Assembly: GCF_000186865.1 (NCBI RefSeq)
Contig: NW_008705592.1
Span: 286,944 to 332,949 of the forward strand
Origin: Aureococcus anophagefferens
Taxonomy: Eukaryota; Sar; Pelagophyceae; Pelagomonadales; Pelagomonadaceae
DNA: 46,006 bases
Direction of reading: 5' to 3'
The notes beneath the pieces are model-generated. The model searched no databases. It was not told where the DNA came from and was given only the letters and a program-made list of their open reading frames with translations. Made by a program: the position numbers and the translations under genes. How positions within the stretch are numbered: the stretch's first letter is position 1; each line of letters starts with the position of its first letter. This document shows, one piece after another, positions 10,301-19,055 of the stretch.

Positions 10301-13300
10301 GCACGAGGCAGACCTCGAGCGTGTTCGGCGGCCGCCCCTTGACGTTGCGCGCCTCGTCGGCGACGTGCTGCGCCAAGGGGCCCGGCGCGTCCGCGTCCAC
10401 GGCCACGGGCTGCGCGGCGACGATCTCCGCGTCGAGGAGCTCGAGGCGCTCCTGTTCCAGTAACGCCTCCTCCTGTTCCAGCAGATCCAACGGCACGTTG
10501 TGGGCCCAGTGGACGAGCAGCTCGAGCGACCCGCCCGGCAGGTTCGGCGGCCCGTTCCTCAGCTTGAACCAGCTGCGTTTTTGCTTCGGTTGGTCGAGCA
10601 AGCTCCGGAGCGGCACGACGCAGCGGCCCATGAGCTCGCTGCTGAGGTCGTCGTCGTAGTCCGCGACGACGACCTCGAGGTTCAGGTCCGGCTCGTCGTC
10701 GAGCGCGGCGGGCTTCAGCCGCGTCGCGAAGGGCTCGAGCCAGAGCGGGTTGACCTCGGCCTTCTTCACGGACGTGCGCAGCGACAGGCTCCCGAGCTTG
10801 AGCGTCACGTAGGGGTCCGACGATCCCTTGGCCTCGCCGCCCTCGGGCGCGTCCATCGCCGGTAAGCGGCTGCCCCGCATGACGAGCACGAAGAGCTCGT
10901 TGGGCTCCTTCGTCGGGTCCAGGGGCCGGTTCGTCTGGTTGAAGGCCTCGGGGATGGTCAACGTCTTCTTCGGGTTGTGGACCCAGCGCATCGCGACCTC
11001 GATCTTGCCGCTCGACGCGCCCGTCTCGTCGACGAGCGGGTACCAGGCCCGGTGGAGCTCGCGGTTCAGCAGCGGCTCGAGGACCGCGTCGGCGTCGCCC
11101 ACGAGGTCCCGCCGCGGCCGCTCCTCGCCCGCGGTCGCGGGCGCGCGCGCCGCGGACCGCTCCGACGCGCGCGAGTCGTCGTCGCCCGCGGCCTCGCGCT
11201 CCGACCGGAGCTCGTCGTCGTCCCAGACCGTGATCTGCAGGGGCGCGTCGCAGACCTCGACGGCGTTGACGTCGTAGACCCGCGTCTCCATGAAGAGCGG
11301 GTTGACGTCGCGCTTTTTTACGGACGTCTTGTACGTCGTGCCCACGAGCACAATCTCCACGTAGGGGTCGACGACCTTCTTCCCGATAATCTTCCGGTCC
11401 AGCACCTTCAGGTTCCGGCAGCGGATCACGCAGACCCGCAGCTCGTTCGCTTCCAGGTTCGTGAAGTTGTCGCGCGTGAGGTCCGTCGGCAAAGGCACGA
11501 CGAGCTTGGGGTTGTGGACCCAGCGCATGGCGACCTCGACGCGCCCGAGGTGGGACCGCGTCGTCGCCGGCAGCAGGCCGCCGCCGGCCTTGCGCCCCCG
11601 GAGCTGGAACCAGCCCCGGTGCACCTTCCGGTCCGCGAGCTCCCGGATCGAGATCACGCACGCGCCCACAAAGTCCGGCCCGCTCGTCTCGTCGTGGTCG
11701 AAGCACTCCACGTGTAAGTCGTCGTCCAGCACCTCCACGGGCATCTGGCGCGCGTCGAGCCAGACGGGGTCCAAAGCCTTGGTCTTGACGGACGTGCTCA
11801 CCTCGTCGCCGTCGAGCGTCGCGACGAGGAACGGGTCCGTGGACCCGCCGCTGCGGTGGATCAGCGCGTTGCGGTCCATGATCGGCAGATTCCGCGCCTG
11901 GACGAAGACGACCCGCAGCTCGTTGGCGGCCTTGCGCGGGTTCGGGTCCTCGACGGAGTTCTTCGGCAGCTCGTGGACCAGCAGCGGGTTGTGCACGTAG
12001 CGCATCGCGACCTCCACCTTCGGCAGCTCCTGGCCCGGCCCCGTGGGCTTGACCGGCGGATGGGCGTCGGCCTCGTCCAGGAACTCGGGCTCCTCTTCCG
12101 GTCGCTCGTCGAGCCGGAGCACGTGCCACGCGCGCTGCGCGTTTCGATCTTCGAGCGACCCGAGCGGCAGCTCCAAACGCCCCATGAAGTCCGCGGCGGA
12201 GACGTTGTCCTGGTCCATGACGTTCAAGTGTAACGAATGGCCCCGGAGCTCGTCCATGGGAAAGCACAGCATGTCCATCCACACGGGGAAGAGGCTCCGC
12301 TTGACGACTTTGGTCCGCCGCTCCGTGCCGTCGCACTCGCCCTCGACGTAGGGGTCCGCGGAGCCGCCGCCTGGGCAGGAAAAGGGTGATTCAACGTCGC
12401 TTCAACGTGAGTGTTCCGCGCGCGCGCGTTCAGGAAAAAGCATCCACGCTTCGAAACTGTTCCGAGGGATGATCGCTCGTCCAAAAATCAGCCGAAACGA
12501 GTGGAAAACGACCGAGATAGGAGCCTTTGAAGTTGGGAATTTCGCTCTCTTTTCCTGCCCTGGCCGCCGCCTCCCAGGAGGTTGCGGTCCATGATGGGCA
12601 GGTGCTTGCCGCGGATGACGACGACGCGCAGCTCGTTGGGCTTCTTCGTCTTGTAGGACTTGACGTCCAGCAGGCCCTTCTCCAGATGGAGCACGTAGTC
12701 GGGATTGTGGACCATCCGCAGCGCGACCTCGAGCCGGCTCTTCGACGGCGCCGCGGCGGTCGGCGGCGGCTCGTCCTCGGGGGGTTGGGGCGTCTCCGCG
12801 AGGTTCTCCGAGCTCTTCTTGCGCGCGGCCGCGATGCGCGACTTGCGTTTGCTCGTCTTCGCGGCCTTCGTCGGCGACGCCGGCGGCGTCGACGAGAGGC
12901 GCCCTAGAAGCGTGCCGCGCTTGCCCGGCGACTTGGGCCGACGGGTCGCCAAATCCAGCTCGTACCACGCGCGCACGGGCGTGCGGTCCGCGTGGAGCGC
13001 CTCCAGGGGCACGTTGACGGAGCCGATGAGGTCGTCGCCGGACGCTAAATCGTAGTCGAAGCACCGGAGCTCCAAGAAGCCGTCGGCGACGTCCTCCGCG
13101 GGCACGTCGAACTCCGCGAGCCACACGGGGTTCAGGTCCTTGGAGATGTGGGGCGTGCGGCGCTTCTCGCCGCCGAGGGCCACCTCCACGAAGGGGTCCG
13201 ACGACCCTCCCCGGCCGATGAGCGACGCGTCCATCGCGGGCAGGTTCGTCGCGCGGACGACGACGACCCGGAGCGCGTTCGCCGCCTTCTTCGCGTGCTC

Positions 13301-13959
13301 CTCGACCGCAAAGAAGGCCTCGGGCACGGCGACGACGCGCTTCGGGTCGTGGTGGAAGAGGCACGCGATCTCGAGGTCGCCGCGCGGCTCGTCGGGCGCC
13401 CTCAAGTCCTCGTTGAGCAGCGGGAACCAGCCCCGGCACTGCTCCCGCTCGCCCAGATCCTCGAGCTTCACGGCGACCGTGCCCATGAAGTCGGGGCTCG
13501 AGAGCTGGTCCCAGTCGTAGACCTTGAGCATGAGCATGCCCTCGAGGTGCTCGCACGACAGGTCGAGGCGCTCGTGCCACTCGGGCGCCGTCGTCTTCTT
13601 CTTGATGCTCGTTTTTGCCTAAAGTAAAGCGTGTGAGCGTCATCGACGCGACGCGCGCACGCCGCTCGTCCGAACGTCGGCCGAGGCGACGTTCGAGCGC
13701 GCGTGTCAAAGTCCGGACGCGGGCCCCGCGCGGTGCGCCCCTCGATGGTCGCGGTGACGAAGGGGTCGCTGGAGCCGCCCTTGCTGAACAGGTTGTGGTC
13801 CATGACGCGGAAGTCGCGGCCCCGCAGCACGACGACGGAGACGCAGTTCGCGGCGTCGCCCGGCCCGTTGTCGTACATCTCCGGCAGCTCCGCGGCGGCC
13901 TCGGGCTGGCGCGCCTGGAGCAGCGACTTGCGGCCCTTGGCGACGGACGACCGCCGCCG

Positions 13960-13991
<32 letters not shown>

Positions 13992-14112
13992 TGACGCGCT
14001 GCAGCAGCGACTTGCGCCGCTCCTTGCGCTCGACGACCTCCTCCGCGCCGGGGGCGGCGACGCTCGCGGCGAGCGTGGCGAGGGCGTCCGCCGGCGGCGT
14101 CGCCGGCGCCAT
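4288..14112 (-). CDS. Giant C2 / GYF / pseudo-DSP / LRR protein (six exons)
   Basis: Exons are 14112-13732, 13618-12571, 12370-9304, 9103-8474, 8262-8060 and 7859-4288. All phases close and give 2966 aa. Intron 1 is an ordinary 113-nt intron (GC donor inferred); the other four are introners. Domains in order: six clear C2 domains (about residues 90-1090), each carrying SSDPF/DPYV-type motifs and acidic Ca2+ loops and each followed by a W-L linker and an EVAMRWVHNP-like strand; two weaker C2-like segments (to about 1500); a GYF_2-type domain (WFYAEGEAE...VWRSGLPAWTP); a second GYF-like segment (GPYAPGDLRDAYETG); a C-x2-C pair; a dual-specificity-phosphatase-like fold lacking the catalytic Cys; about 15 RNI-type leucine-rich repeats; and an RPGTPG-rich linker before the last four repeats. 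C2 domains usually bind membranes or phospholipids with Ca2+, and LRRs bind proteins, so a large membrane-associated scaffold is likely. The ATG at 14112 is the first in-frame ATG; the frame is open upstream but has only a GTG. Confidence 0.85.
5022..5300 (-). repeat. RPGTPG-type coding minisatellite
   Basis: Within exon 6 of the giant gene, short units reading SRPGTPG, SRPHTPG, GRPGTPG and similar recur about ten times between two LRR blocks. At DNA level the unit is about 18-24 bp, around ggccggctcccgggcgt on the plus strand. The peptide is Pro/Gly/Ser/Thr-rich, probably a disordered, phosphorylatable linker prone to length variation. Confidence 0.75.
7860..8051 (-). mobile_element. Introner element, family 1, copy 1
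   Basis: A 192-bp insertion with imperfect 18-bp terminal inverted repeats (left ctgggcagcaaaagggtg). It is flanked by the 8-bp duplication caggtcgc at 7852-7859 and 8052-8059. In the minus-strand gene the intron is 8059-7860 (200 nt). The donor comes from the target duplication and reads GC (GCGACC); the acceptor CAG is the element's own end. Splicing restores GPYAPGDLRDAYE in the second GYF-like segment. Strand is given by the conserved core around tccaaaaatcagcc, here sense to the gene. Confidence 0.92.
8263..8465 (+). mobile_element. Introner element, family 2, copy A
   Basis: A 203-bp element with ends ctgcgtgg and ...cggcacag and the duplication ggccgggc at 8255-8262 and 8466-8473. The intron in the giant minus gene is 8473-8263, 211 nt, with donor GC (GCCCGG) and acceptor CAG. 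The join restores GYDEPGRAYARFP. The core tcgtccaaaaatcagccga lies antisense to the host gene. The sequence matches the element at 42061-42263 almost end to end, with the same 203-bp length. Confidence 0.92.
9104..9295 (-). mobile_element. Introner element, family 1, copy 2
   Basis: A 192-bp element with termini ctgggcagcaaaacggtg and cacccttgtcctgccctg and an exact 8-bp duplication tgtggcac (9096-9103 and 9296-9303). The intron is 9303-9104 (200 nt) with a canonical GT donor (GTGCCA) inside the duplication and CAG from the element. The splice restores YLGQCHIKMADL. The core lies in the sense orientation relative to the host gene. Confidence 0.94.
12371..12562 (+). mobile_element. Introner element, family 1, copy 3
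   Basis: A 192-bp element with termini ctgggcaggaaaagggtg and ctctcttttcctgccctg and the duplication gccgccgc (12363-12370 and 12563-12570). The intron is 12570-12371 (200 nt), donor GC (GCGGCG), acceptor CAG. It sits in the third C2 domain; removal restores NLLGGGGSADPYVEG, a standard C2 loop. The orientation is opposite to copies 1 and 2 relative to the gene, yet the intron still works out in phase. Confidence 0.93.
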
Positions 14113-14407
14113 CGCCGTCTCTCCTTTTATTGGCTGGGGCGACGGGCTCGCGCTGCGGCCCTCGGCTACCGAGGCGCCCACATCGTTTAGTCCCAGCGCT
14201 GGGCTGCCCGACGCGGCGTGCAGACCTCAGCTTGTAAATGTTGAAGTCAGCATTGCGGTGCCAGACTTGGCCTCTCGAGAGCCGCTGGGTCGTGCGTTTT
14301 TCGCATGTCCCAGCTGCCCAGGCCACACGAAGAAACGACCAGTCGCGCTCTTAACGACGCGATGCGGCCGCCTCCGCGGCCCCGTCGAAGCGCGTTTCGC
14401 GCGCCGC
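14113..14407. other. Spacer between giant gene start and cytochrome c stop
   Basis: This 295-bp region upstream of the giant gene is the likely site of its promoter. It contains less GC-biased sequence around 14180-14340. I see no conserved frame or recognised regulatory motif. Confidence 0.4.
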
Positions 14408-14928
14408 CTAGCCCGCGGCCTCCTTCATGTAGGCGATGAGCTCGTTGCGCTCCTTCTCCTTCTTGATGCCGGCGAAGACCATCTTCGTGCCCTTGATGAA
14501 CCTGCGCGCGCGCGTCGCGCGGCGCCGCGGCGCGCGGACTTCGGACGCGGCGGCGCCTCGCTTCTTCGGCGCCGCGAGCCACTTGGACATGGTGTCGTCG
14601 TCCCAGGTCACGCCGCTGCCCTTCACCGCCTACGGACGCGCGCGCGTCCCCGCGCGTCCCGCGCCGGTCCTCCGCGGCGCGCGGCGCGCGGCCCCGAAAC
14701 GCCGCAGGCGCGGCAGACGCGCGCCGGAGAAGCCGAAGCCGTCGACGGATCCCGCGACGCGGCCGAAGACGCCGTTCCTACAAAGGGTCGACGGGTGAGT
14801 CGAGACGCTCCGGAGCCGCGGACGCCGGCGCGTCGCAGGTTCGGCCCCTGCTTGTGGGCGCCGCCGCTCTCGATGGTATGGCATTGTGAGCACTTCGTCT
14901 TGAAGATTTTCGCGCCCTTGGCGGACAT
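14408..14928 (-). CDS. Cytochrome c (four exons)
   Basis: Exons are 14928-14837, 14777-14723, 14629-14562 and 14501-14408, giving 102 aa, the normal length. Visible signatures are KCSQCHTIE (CXXCH haem attachment), HKQGPNL joined to [19 protein letters not shown], and [12 protein letters not shown] with the methionine that is the sixth haem ligand. It carries electrons from complex III to complex IV in the mitochondrial intermembrane space; as in the family, no cleavable presequence is present. The three introns (59, 93 and 60 nt) are fixed by family conservation and all need GC donors (GCGACG, GCGCGT, GCGAGG) with TAG, TAG and CAG acceptors. No GT pair reproduces the conserved protein. Cytochrome c is nearly invariant, so this is the firmest evidence for GC-AG splicing in the window. 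The gene diverges from the ChaN-like gene across 308 bp. Confidence 0.92.
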
Positions 14929-15236
14929 GATGGCTGGCTAGTGTTGTATGCGAGGCTGTGGCGAGGCGAACCGAGGCCAAAGGTTATCGTCACACGCAGC
15001 GTTCTTCGATCGCACCGAGCTGAAGGAGGGATCGGCGCTGGGGCCTCACATCGAACTCGTGCCAGTGGCAAAAAAACAGCGGTGACGGCAACTCGCATGT
15101 TCGGCGGCTCGTGCTCGATCGCACGGCTCCGCCACCTCTGTCGTCGACGCCGACACAAGCACACCGACACGACCAATCTTTGCAACCCTGCAGCGCCCAT
15201 TGCGCGAACTCCTTCCCGCCGCACCCCGCCGCCGCC
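14929..15236. promoter_or_regulatory. Shared divergent promoter region, cytochrome c / ChaN-like
   Basis: The 308 bp between two divergent start codons must hold both promoters unless one lies inside a gene. The sequence is less GC-rich than the coding regions, with a run of six or seven A at about 15069. No TATA box or named factor site can be asserted. The call rests on position only. Confidence 0.4.
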
Positions 15237-16283
15237 ATGCTCCGCCTCGTCGCGTCGCGATGCAGCGTGGGCACGGCGGTGGTCGCCACGAGCCACCTCG
15301 CGCGCTGCGAGGCCCTGGAGCGCCACAACACGGAGAGCGGCGTGCGGCGCCACGTGACGCCGGTGAAGGAGTTGGAGCAGGAGGTCATCGTCCTCGAGCG
15401 CCAGGTGCCCGGCGAGCCGCTGGCGCGGGTGTCCCTGGAGGACATGATCGCGGACCTCGCGGACCCGGAGCGGCGCCTCGTGCTCTTCGGCGAGTCGCAC
15501 GACGACGCCGTCGCCCAGGACCTGGAGTGCACGGTCTACGACGGCGTCGCGCGGCGCCGCGACGGCCGCAAGGTGTCCTTGGCTTTGGAGTTCGTCGACG
15601 GCGACCGGCGCGCGGCGGCGAAGGCGTTCTCCGCGGGCGACACCGACGACGTGCGGAGCCTCTTCCGCGGGCCCGGCGACTGCGCCAAGTACGGCCCGCT
15701 GGCGCGCCTCGCCAAGACGCTGAAGAACGACGTCGTCGCCGCGAACGCGTCGCGGCGGCACGCGCGCCTGGTCGCGCGCGAGGGCCCCGGCGCGCTCGAC
15801 GGCGTGCCCGACGCCGAGAAGGCGCTCCTGCCGCCGCTGCCCTACGCGGCGCAGCCGCTGAGCCCGGGCTACGCCGAGCGGCTCCGGCGCATCGGCTTCG
15901 GCGCGAACAAGGTCGCGGCGCAGTGCCTGTGGGACGCGACGATGGCCTACAACTGCCTCGCGTCGCTCGCCGCGGGCGCCCACGGCGTCATGCTCGTCTG
16001 CGGCCGCTTCCACGTCCAGCACTTTCTGGGGGTGGTCGACCACGTCGAGCACTACAGCGAGCGCGGCGACTTCCCGCCGGTGGAGCGCGACGAGTTCCGC
16101 GTGGTCGTGTGCCTCCCGATGGAGGCCAACGCGTTCGCCCACAAGGCGGCGACGGACGTCTGGGACGACCCGTCCCTGGACACGGTCGCGGACTTCATCG
16201 TGCTGACCAAGGCCCGCGAGACCGCGGAACCGGCGGCCGCCGGGCCGCCGGCCAAATTCGCGGGGAAGACCTGCCCCTTCTAG
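15237..16283 (+). CDS. ChaN-like haem-binding/uptake family protein
   Basis: A 348-aa single-exon frame starting at gccgccATGC. The N-terminus (MLRLVASRCSVGTAVVATSH) is hydrophobic with Arg and lacks acidic residues, consistent with organelle targeting, perhaps mitochondrial. The body follows the ChaN (DUF399, Tiki-related) family: RLVLFGESHDD, LALEFVDGDRR, KYGPLARLAKTL, VVAANASRRHARLVAREG and MLVCGRFHVQHFLGVVDH. The Glu-His pair near residue 85 and the late His-x-x-H-like site are those expected to bind metal or haem. Bacterial ChaN binds haem, while Tiki relatives are metalloproteases; which activity applies here is unknown. A long upstream ORF from 15111 is in frame but lacks conservation, so I chose the internal ATG. 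Confidence 0.78.
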   Translation: MLRLVASRCSVGTAVVATSHLARCEALERHNTESGVRRHVTPVKELEQEVIVLERQVPGEPLARVSLEDMIADLADPERRLVLFGESHDDAVAQDLECTVYDGVARRRDGRKVSLALEFVDGDRRAAAKAFSAGDTDDVRSLFRGPGDCAKYGPLARLAKTLKNDVVAANASRRHARLVAREGPGALDGVPDAEKALLPPLPYAAQPLSPGYAERLRRIGFGANKVAAQCLWDATMAYNCLASLAAGAHGVMLVCGRFHVQHFLGVVDHVEHYSERGDFPPVERDEFRVVVCLPMEANAFAHKAATDVWDDPSLDTVADFIVLTKARETAEPAAAGPPAKFAGKTCPF

Positions 16284-16594
16284 TCGCCCCGTCGTAGCAA
16301 GCCCCGTCCGAGCTTGGGGGTCTGGAGCGCCGCCGCCGTGGGAGGCGAGTGAGCCCCGTCCTCGCTCCCATGTTTAGGACGGGGGCGCCGCCATGGGAGC
16401 CGGTCCACCCCTTCATGTATGGTGAACGTTGGGCGTTCGAATGTTCACCTTGAACGCAAGTTCGTAAGGTTGCTGCGGTCGAGACGCTGATCGGACAAAA
16501 ATTGCCACTGGCCTCTTGGCAGTGACAGCGGCTGCCCGACTCGCGAACTGCGCAACCGCTGCCCGACTCGGGCACATCGCAACCGCTATCCACC
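16284..16594. other. Intergenic spacer with small inverted and direct repeats
   Basis: This spacer holds the upstream region of the START-like gene. Visible structure: an inverted repeat ggtgaac...gttcacc around 16421-16450, and a direct repeat gctgcccgactcg at about 16532 and 16558. No frame or RNA gene is supported. Confidence 0.5.
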
Positions 16595-17725
16595 ATGGTC
16601 CGCCTGCTGCCGCGGCTGGGCCGCAGGACCGGCAAGGCGCTCGAGCCCTGCGAGGCCAAGCCCTGCGACGCCGCGCCCTGCCTCTGGGCCGCCACGGTCG
16701 ACGAGCTCGAGGGCGAGCTCGCGCGGCGGCGGTCCGAGGACGACTACGCGGCGCTCGCGTTCGAGAGCTTCGAGGACGACCGCATCGTCCTCGCGGTCGC
16801 GCGGCTGCGCGAGGCCCGGGCGCGCGGCTGGGCCGGCGCGGCGCCGGCGATCGAGGCGTGCGAGCGCGAGATGTGCTCCTTCCTCGAGGACCTCGGCGAC
16901 GAGGGCCGGTGGGTCCGGAGCTACCGGAGCCGGGGCGTCGACGTCTTCGCGGAGCGCGGCGCGCCGCGTGGCCTCATCCGCGTCCGCTGCGAGGGCGTCG
17001 TCAAAGCGTCAATCTTCTCGCTGTGCGCGGCGCTCCTCGAGATCGACCTCTTCCCCGAGTGGCTGCCCGGCGCCGACGAGGCCGACATTCTAGGAAAGCC
17101 GTCGCGGTTCCGGCGCCGGCTCCGCGTGAGCGGCGCGAAGCCCTACCCGCTGCCCCGCGACGAAGTCCTCACGGAGGCGTACGGCGACACGTGCGACGCG
17201 GGCGCGCTGCTCCCCGGCGCGGCGCCGCGCCGCGGCGTCGCCGTCTACATGCGGGACGCGCCGGACCTGCCGAAGACGCCGGGCCGCCACCGCATTTCTC
17301 TGGCGGGGGGGTGGTTCTTCGAGGAGGTCGCAGGCGGCACGCGGGTGTCGCTCGTCGTACGCGTGGACCCGCGGACGCCGTTTTTGCCGAGCTGGCTCGT
17401 CAACTGGGTCGTGAAGAACGTCATCTTCCTCGTCATCCCCATGGTCGCGCGGCAGGCGGCGACCTTCGCGGAGGGCGGGAAACACGCGGACCGCGTCGCG
17501 AAGAGCCCGGACGTCTACGGCGAGATCGAGACGCGCCTCGCGGCCTTCGGGGCGGCGCCGGCGAAGCCCGTCGTCGCCGAGGCCGTCGTCGCGGCGCCCG
17601 CGACCCTCGAGGAGTCCGTCGCGCCGACGTGGTGGCCCGCGCTCGTCTTCGGCTACCTCTTCGGCTTCGCGGTCGTCTGGCTCCGCCTGAGCTCGGACCA
17701 CCGCCTCGAAGAGGGCCTGCCTTAG
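16595..17725 (+). CDS. START/SRPBCC-like lipid-binding protein with C-terminal anchor
   Basis: A 376-aa frame beginning at a strong context (caccATGG). Residues about 105-300 follow the START-domain order: WVRSYRSRGVDVFAER, LIRVRCEGVVKASIFSLCAALLEIDLFPEWLP, a strand after KPSRFRRRLRVSG, and GWFFEEVAGGTRVSLVVRVDP before a C-terminal amphipathic helix (LVNWVVKNVIFLVIPMVARQA). Such domains hold a single lipid or sterol in a cavity. A hydrophobic segment near the end (WWPALVFGYLFGFAVVWL) would tail-anchor the protein in a membrane, as in some contact-site START proteins. The first 100 residues are helical and unassigned. Its stop is only 16 bp from the stop of the convergent arrestin-like gene. 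The ligand is unknown. Confidence 0.7.
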   Translation: MVRLLPRLGRRTGKALEPCEAKPCDAAPCLWAATVDELEGELARRRSEDDYAALAFESFEDDRIVLAVARLREARARGWAGAAPAIEACEREMCSFLEDLGDEGRWVRSYRSRGVDVFAERGAPRGLIRVRCEGVVKASIFSLCAALLEIDLFPEWLPGADEADILGKPSRFRRRLRVSGAKPYPLPRDEVLTEAYGDTCDAGALLPGAAPRRGVAVYMRDAPDLPKTPGRHRISLAGGWFFEEVAGGTRVSLVVRVDPRTPFLPSWLVNWVVKNVIFLVIPMVARQAATFAEGGKHADRVAKSPDVYGEIETRLAAFGAAPAKPVVAEAVVAAPATLEESVAPTWWPALVFGYLFGFAVVWLRLSSDHRLEEGLP

Positions 17726-17741
17726 GGAACTATATATTTTG

Positions 17742-18929
17742 TCACGTCATGGCCTGGACCTTGTCGACCCGGCCGTCGCCGCTCGTGTCCCAGCCCCACG
17801 AGTCGGCGACGCCGTCGCCGGTCGTGTCGATCGGGACGGCCGTCGGGCAGGCCGGCGCGCCCGGGAGCGCGAGGGACGCGTTGGGCGCGTAGGCGATGGG
17901 GACGGCGGTGGGTATCGATGGCGCCTCGCCCTCGTCGAGGGGGACCGCGTAGGGCAGCGGCGTCGCGCGGTAGAGCCACGTGTCGAGCGCGATGTAGGGG
18001 TCCTTCACGAAGCAGCTCTCCGTCTTGCTCTGGACGACGATCTGGTGCGTCACCTCGATGGTCCGCGTGCGCAGCGAGAACGCGGAGAACGTCGGCGGCA
18101 GCTGGATTTCCGCGGACCGCGCGGGCGCGCCGCCCTCGAAGCCGAAGCGGTCGTTTATCGCGACGGGGGGCCCGACGACGCTCGCGACGACGGAGCGAAA
18201 GAAGTGGCCGTGGGTGCCGGCGTTGAAGCGGATGTTCTGGTAGAGAGTCACCGAAACCCGCTCCACGACCTGCGTCGACGCGTTGTCGACCGCGTAGAGC
18301 ACCTCGGGCCGTTCGCCGCCGACGTAGGCGTTCTTCGACGGTCGCGCGCCGAGGGTCATGTCGCCCGCGGGGATGCAGCAGCAGCGCGTCACCTTGACGG
18401 CCTCGTCCCGGCGCGGCGGCGCGACGAGGGCCGGCGGCGCGGCGACGACGTCGATCATGACGCGGTGCACCAAATTGCTCCGCGTCCAGCCCGGCCGGGA
18501 CACGACGACGCCCGCGTAGTAGGCCAGCGACGCCGTGTTGCGGCCCGCGCCGTGCCGCGCCATGGACGACGGCGCGTCGAGGGGCAGCACGAACTCGAAG
18601 GGGCACTGCCACGTGCCCGCGGGCGCGGACCCGGACGGGAAGTCGGCGACGCGGGCCTCGAGCGCGACGACGGGCGCGGTCTCGCGCGCGGTGTGGTGGT
18701 GCGTCTTGCGCTTCTTGCCGCTGCCCGAGTGCGTCGTGTAGTGCACCGTCGTCTTGGCCTCGCCGACGAGCTGGACCGTGACCGACGACATCTTCGTCGG
18801 CTGCTGGACGGCGAGCTGGGCGTAGCCGCGCACGGTCTCGCCGGCGCCGTAGAGGGACTTCTCCACGGCGACCTGGACGCTCGCGTAGCCCGCGAGGCTG
18901 CTCACCTCCGACGACTGGGCGACGCCCAT
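17742..18929 (-). CDS. Arrestin-fold protein with Ca2+-loop tail
   Basis: A 395-aa single exon. The first half resembles an arrestin N-domain: VEKSLYGAGETVRGYAQLAV, SVTVQLVGEAKT and TWQCPFEFVLPLDAPSS. The second half resembles the C-domain: VEVLYAVDN-type strands, VERVSVTLYQNI and EIQLPPTFSAFSLRTRTIEVTHQIVV. A CCC cluster near residue 188 could be palmitoylated or bind metal. The last 30 residues (DTTGDGVADSWGWDTSGDGRVD) hold two D-x-x-G-D-G loops, as in EF-hand or thrombospondin-type Ca2+ sites. Alpha-arrestins act as adaptors in endocytosis and ubiquitination; no PPxY motif is visible here. The Ca2+-loop tail is an unusual addition. Confidence 0.7.
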   Translation of the reverse strand: MGVAQSSEVSSLAGYASVQVAVEKSLYGAGETVRGYAQLAVQQPTKMSSVTVQLVGEAKTTVHYTTHSGSGKKRKTHHHTARETAPVVALEARVADFPSGSAPAGTWQCPFEFVLPLDAPSSMARHGAGRNTASLAYYAGVVVSRPGWTRSNLVHRVMIDVVAAPPALVAPPRRDEAVKVTRCCCIPAGDMTLGARPSKNAYVGGERPEVLYAVDNASTQVVERVSVTLYQNIRFNAGTHGHFFRSVVASVVGPPVAINDRFGFEGGAPARSAEIQLPPTFSAFSLRTRTIEVTHQIVVQSKTESCFVKDPYIALDTWLYRATPLPYAVPLDEGEAPSIPTAVPIAYAPNASLALPGAPACPTAVPIDTTGDGVADSWGWDTSGDGRVDKVQAMT

Positions 18930-19055
18930 GGCTAGACGCTCCGTCGGGGCTGCGTCCTGCCAGCCATGCGCTGCCCGCCAGCCACACGGACGGCACGACG
19001 AACCTCAACCGAGCACTTGAAGAGGGGGAGTTAGATCGCCGGGCGCGCGCAACAA

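Noticed and set aside
13619..13731. First intron of the giant gene as an introner
   Set aside because: It has an internal inverted repeat (cgaacgtcg...cgacgttcg) but no 8-bp duplication at its ends and no family core.
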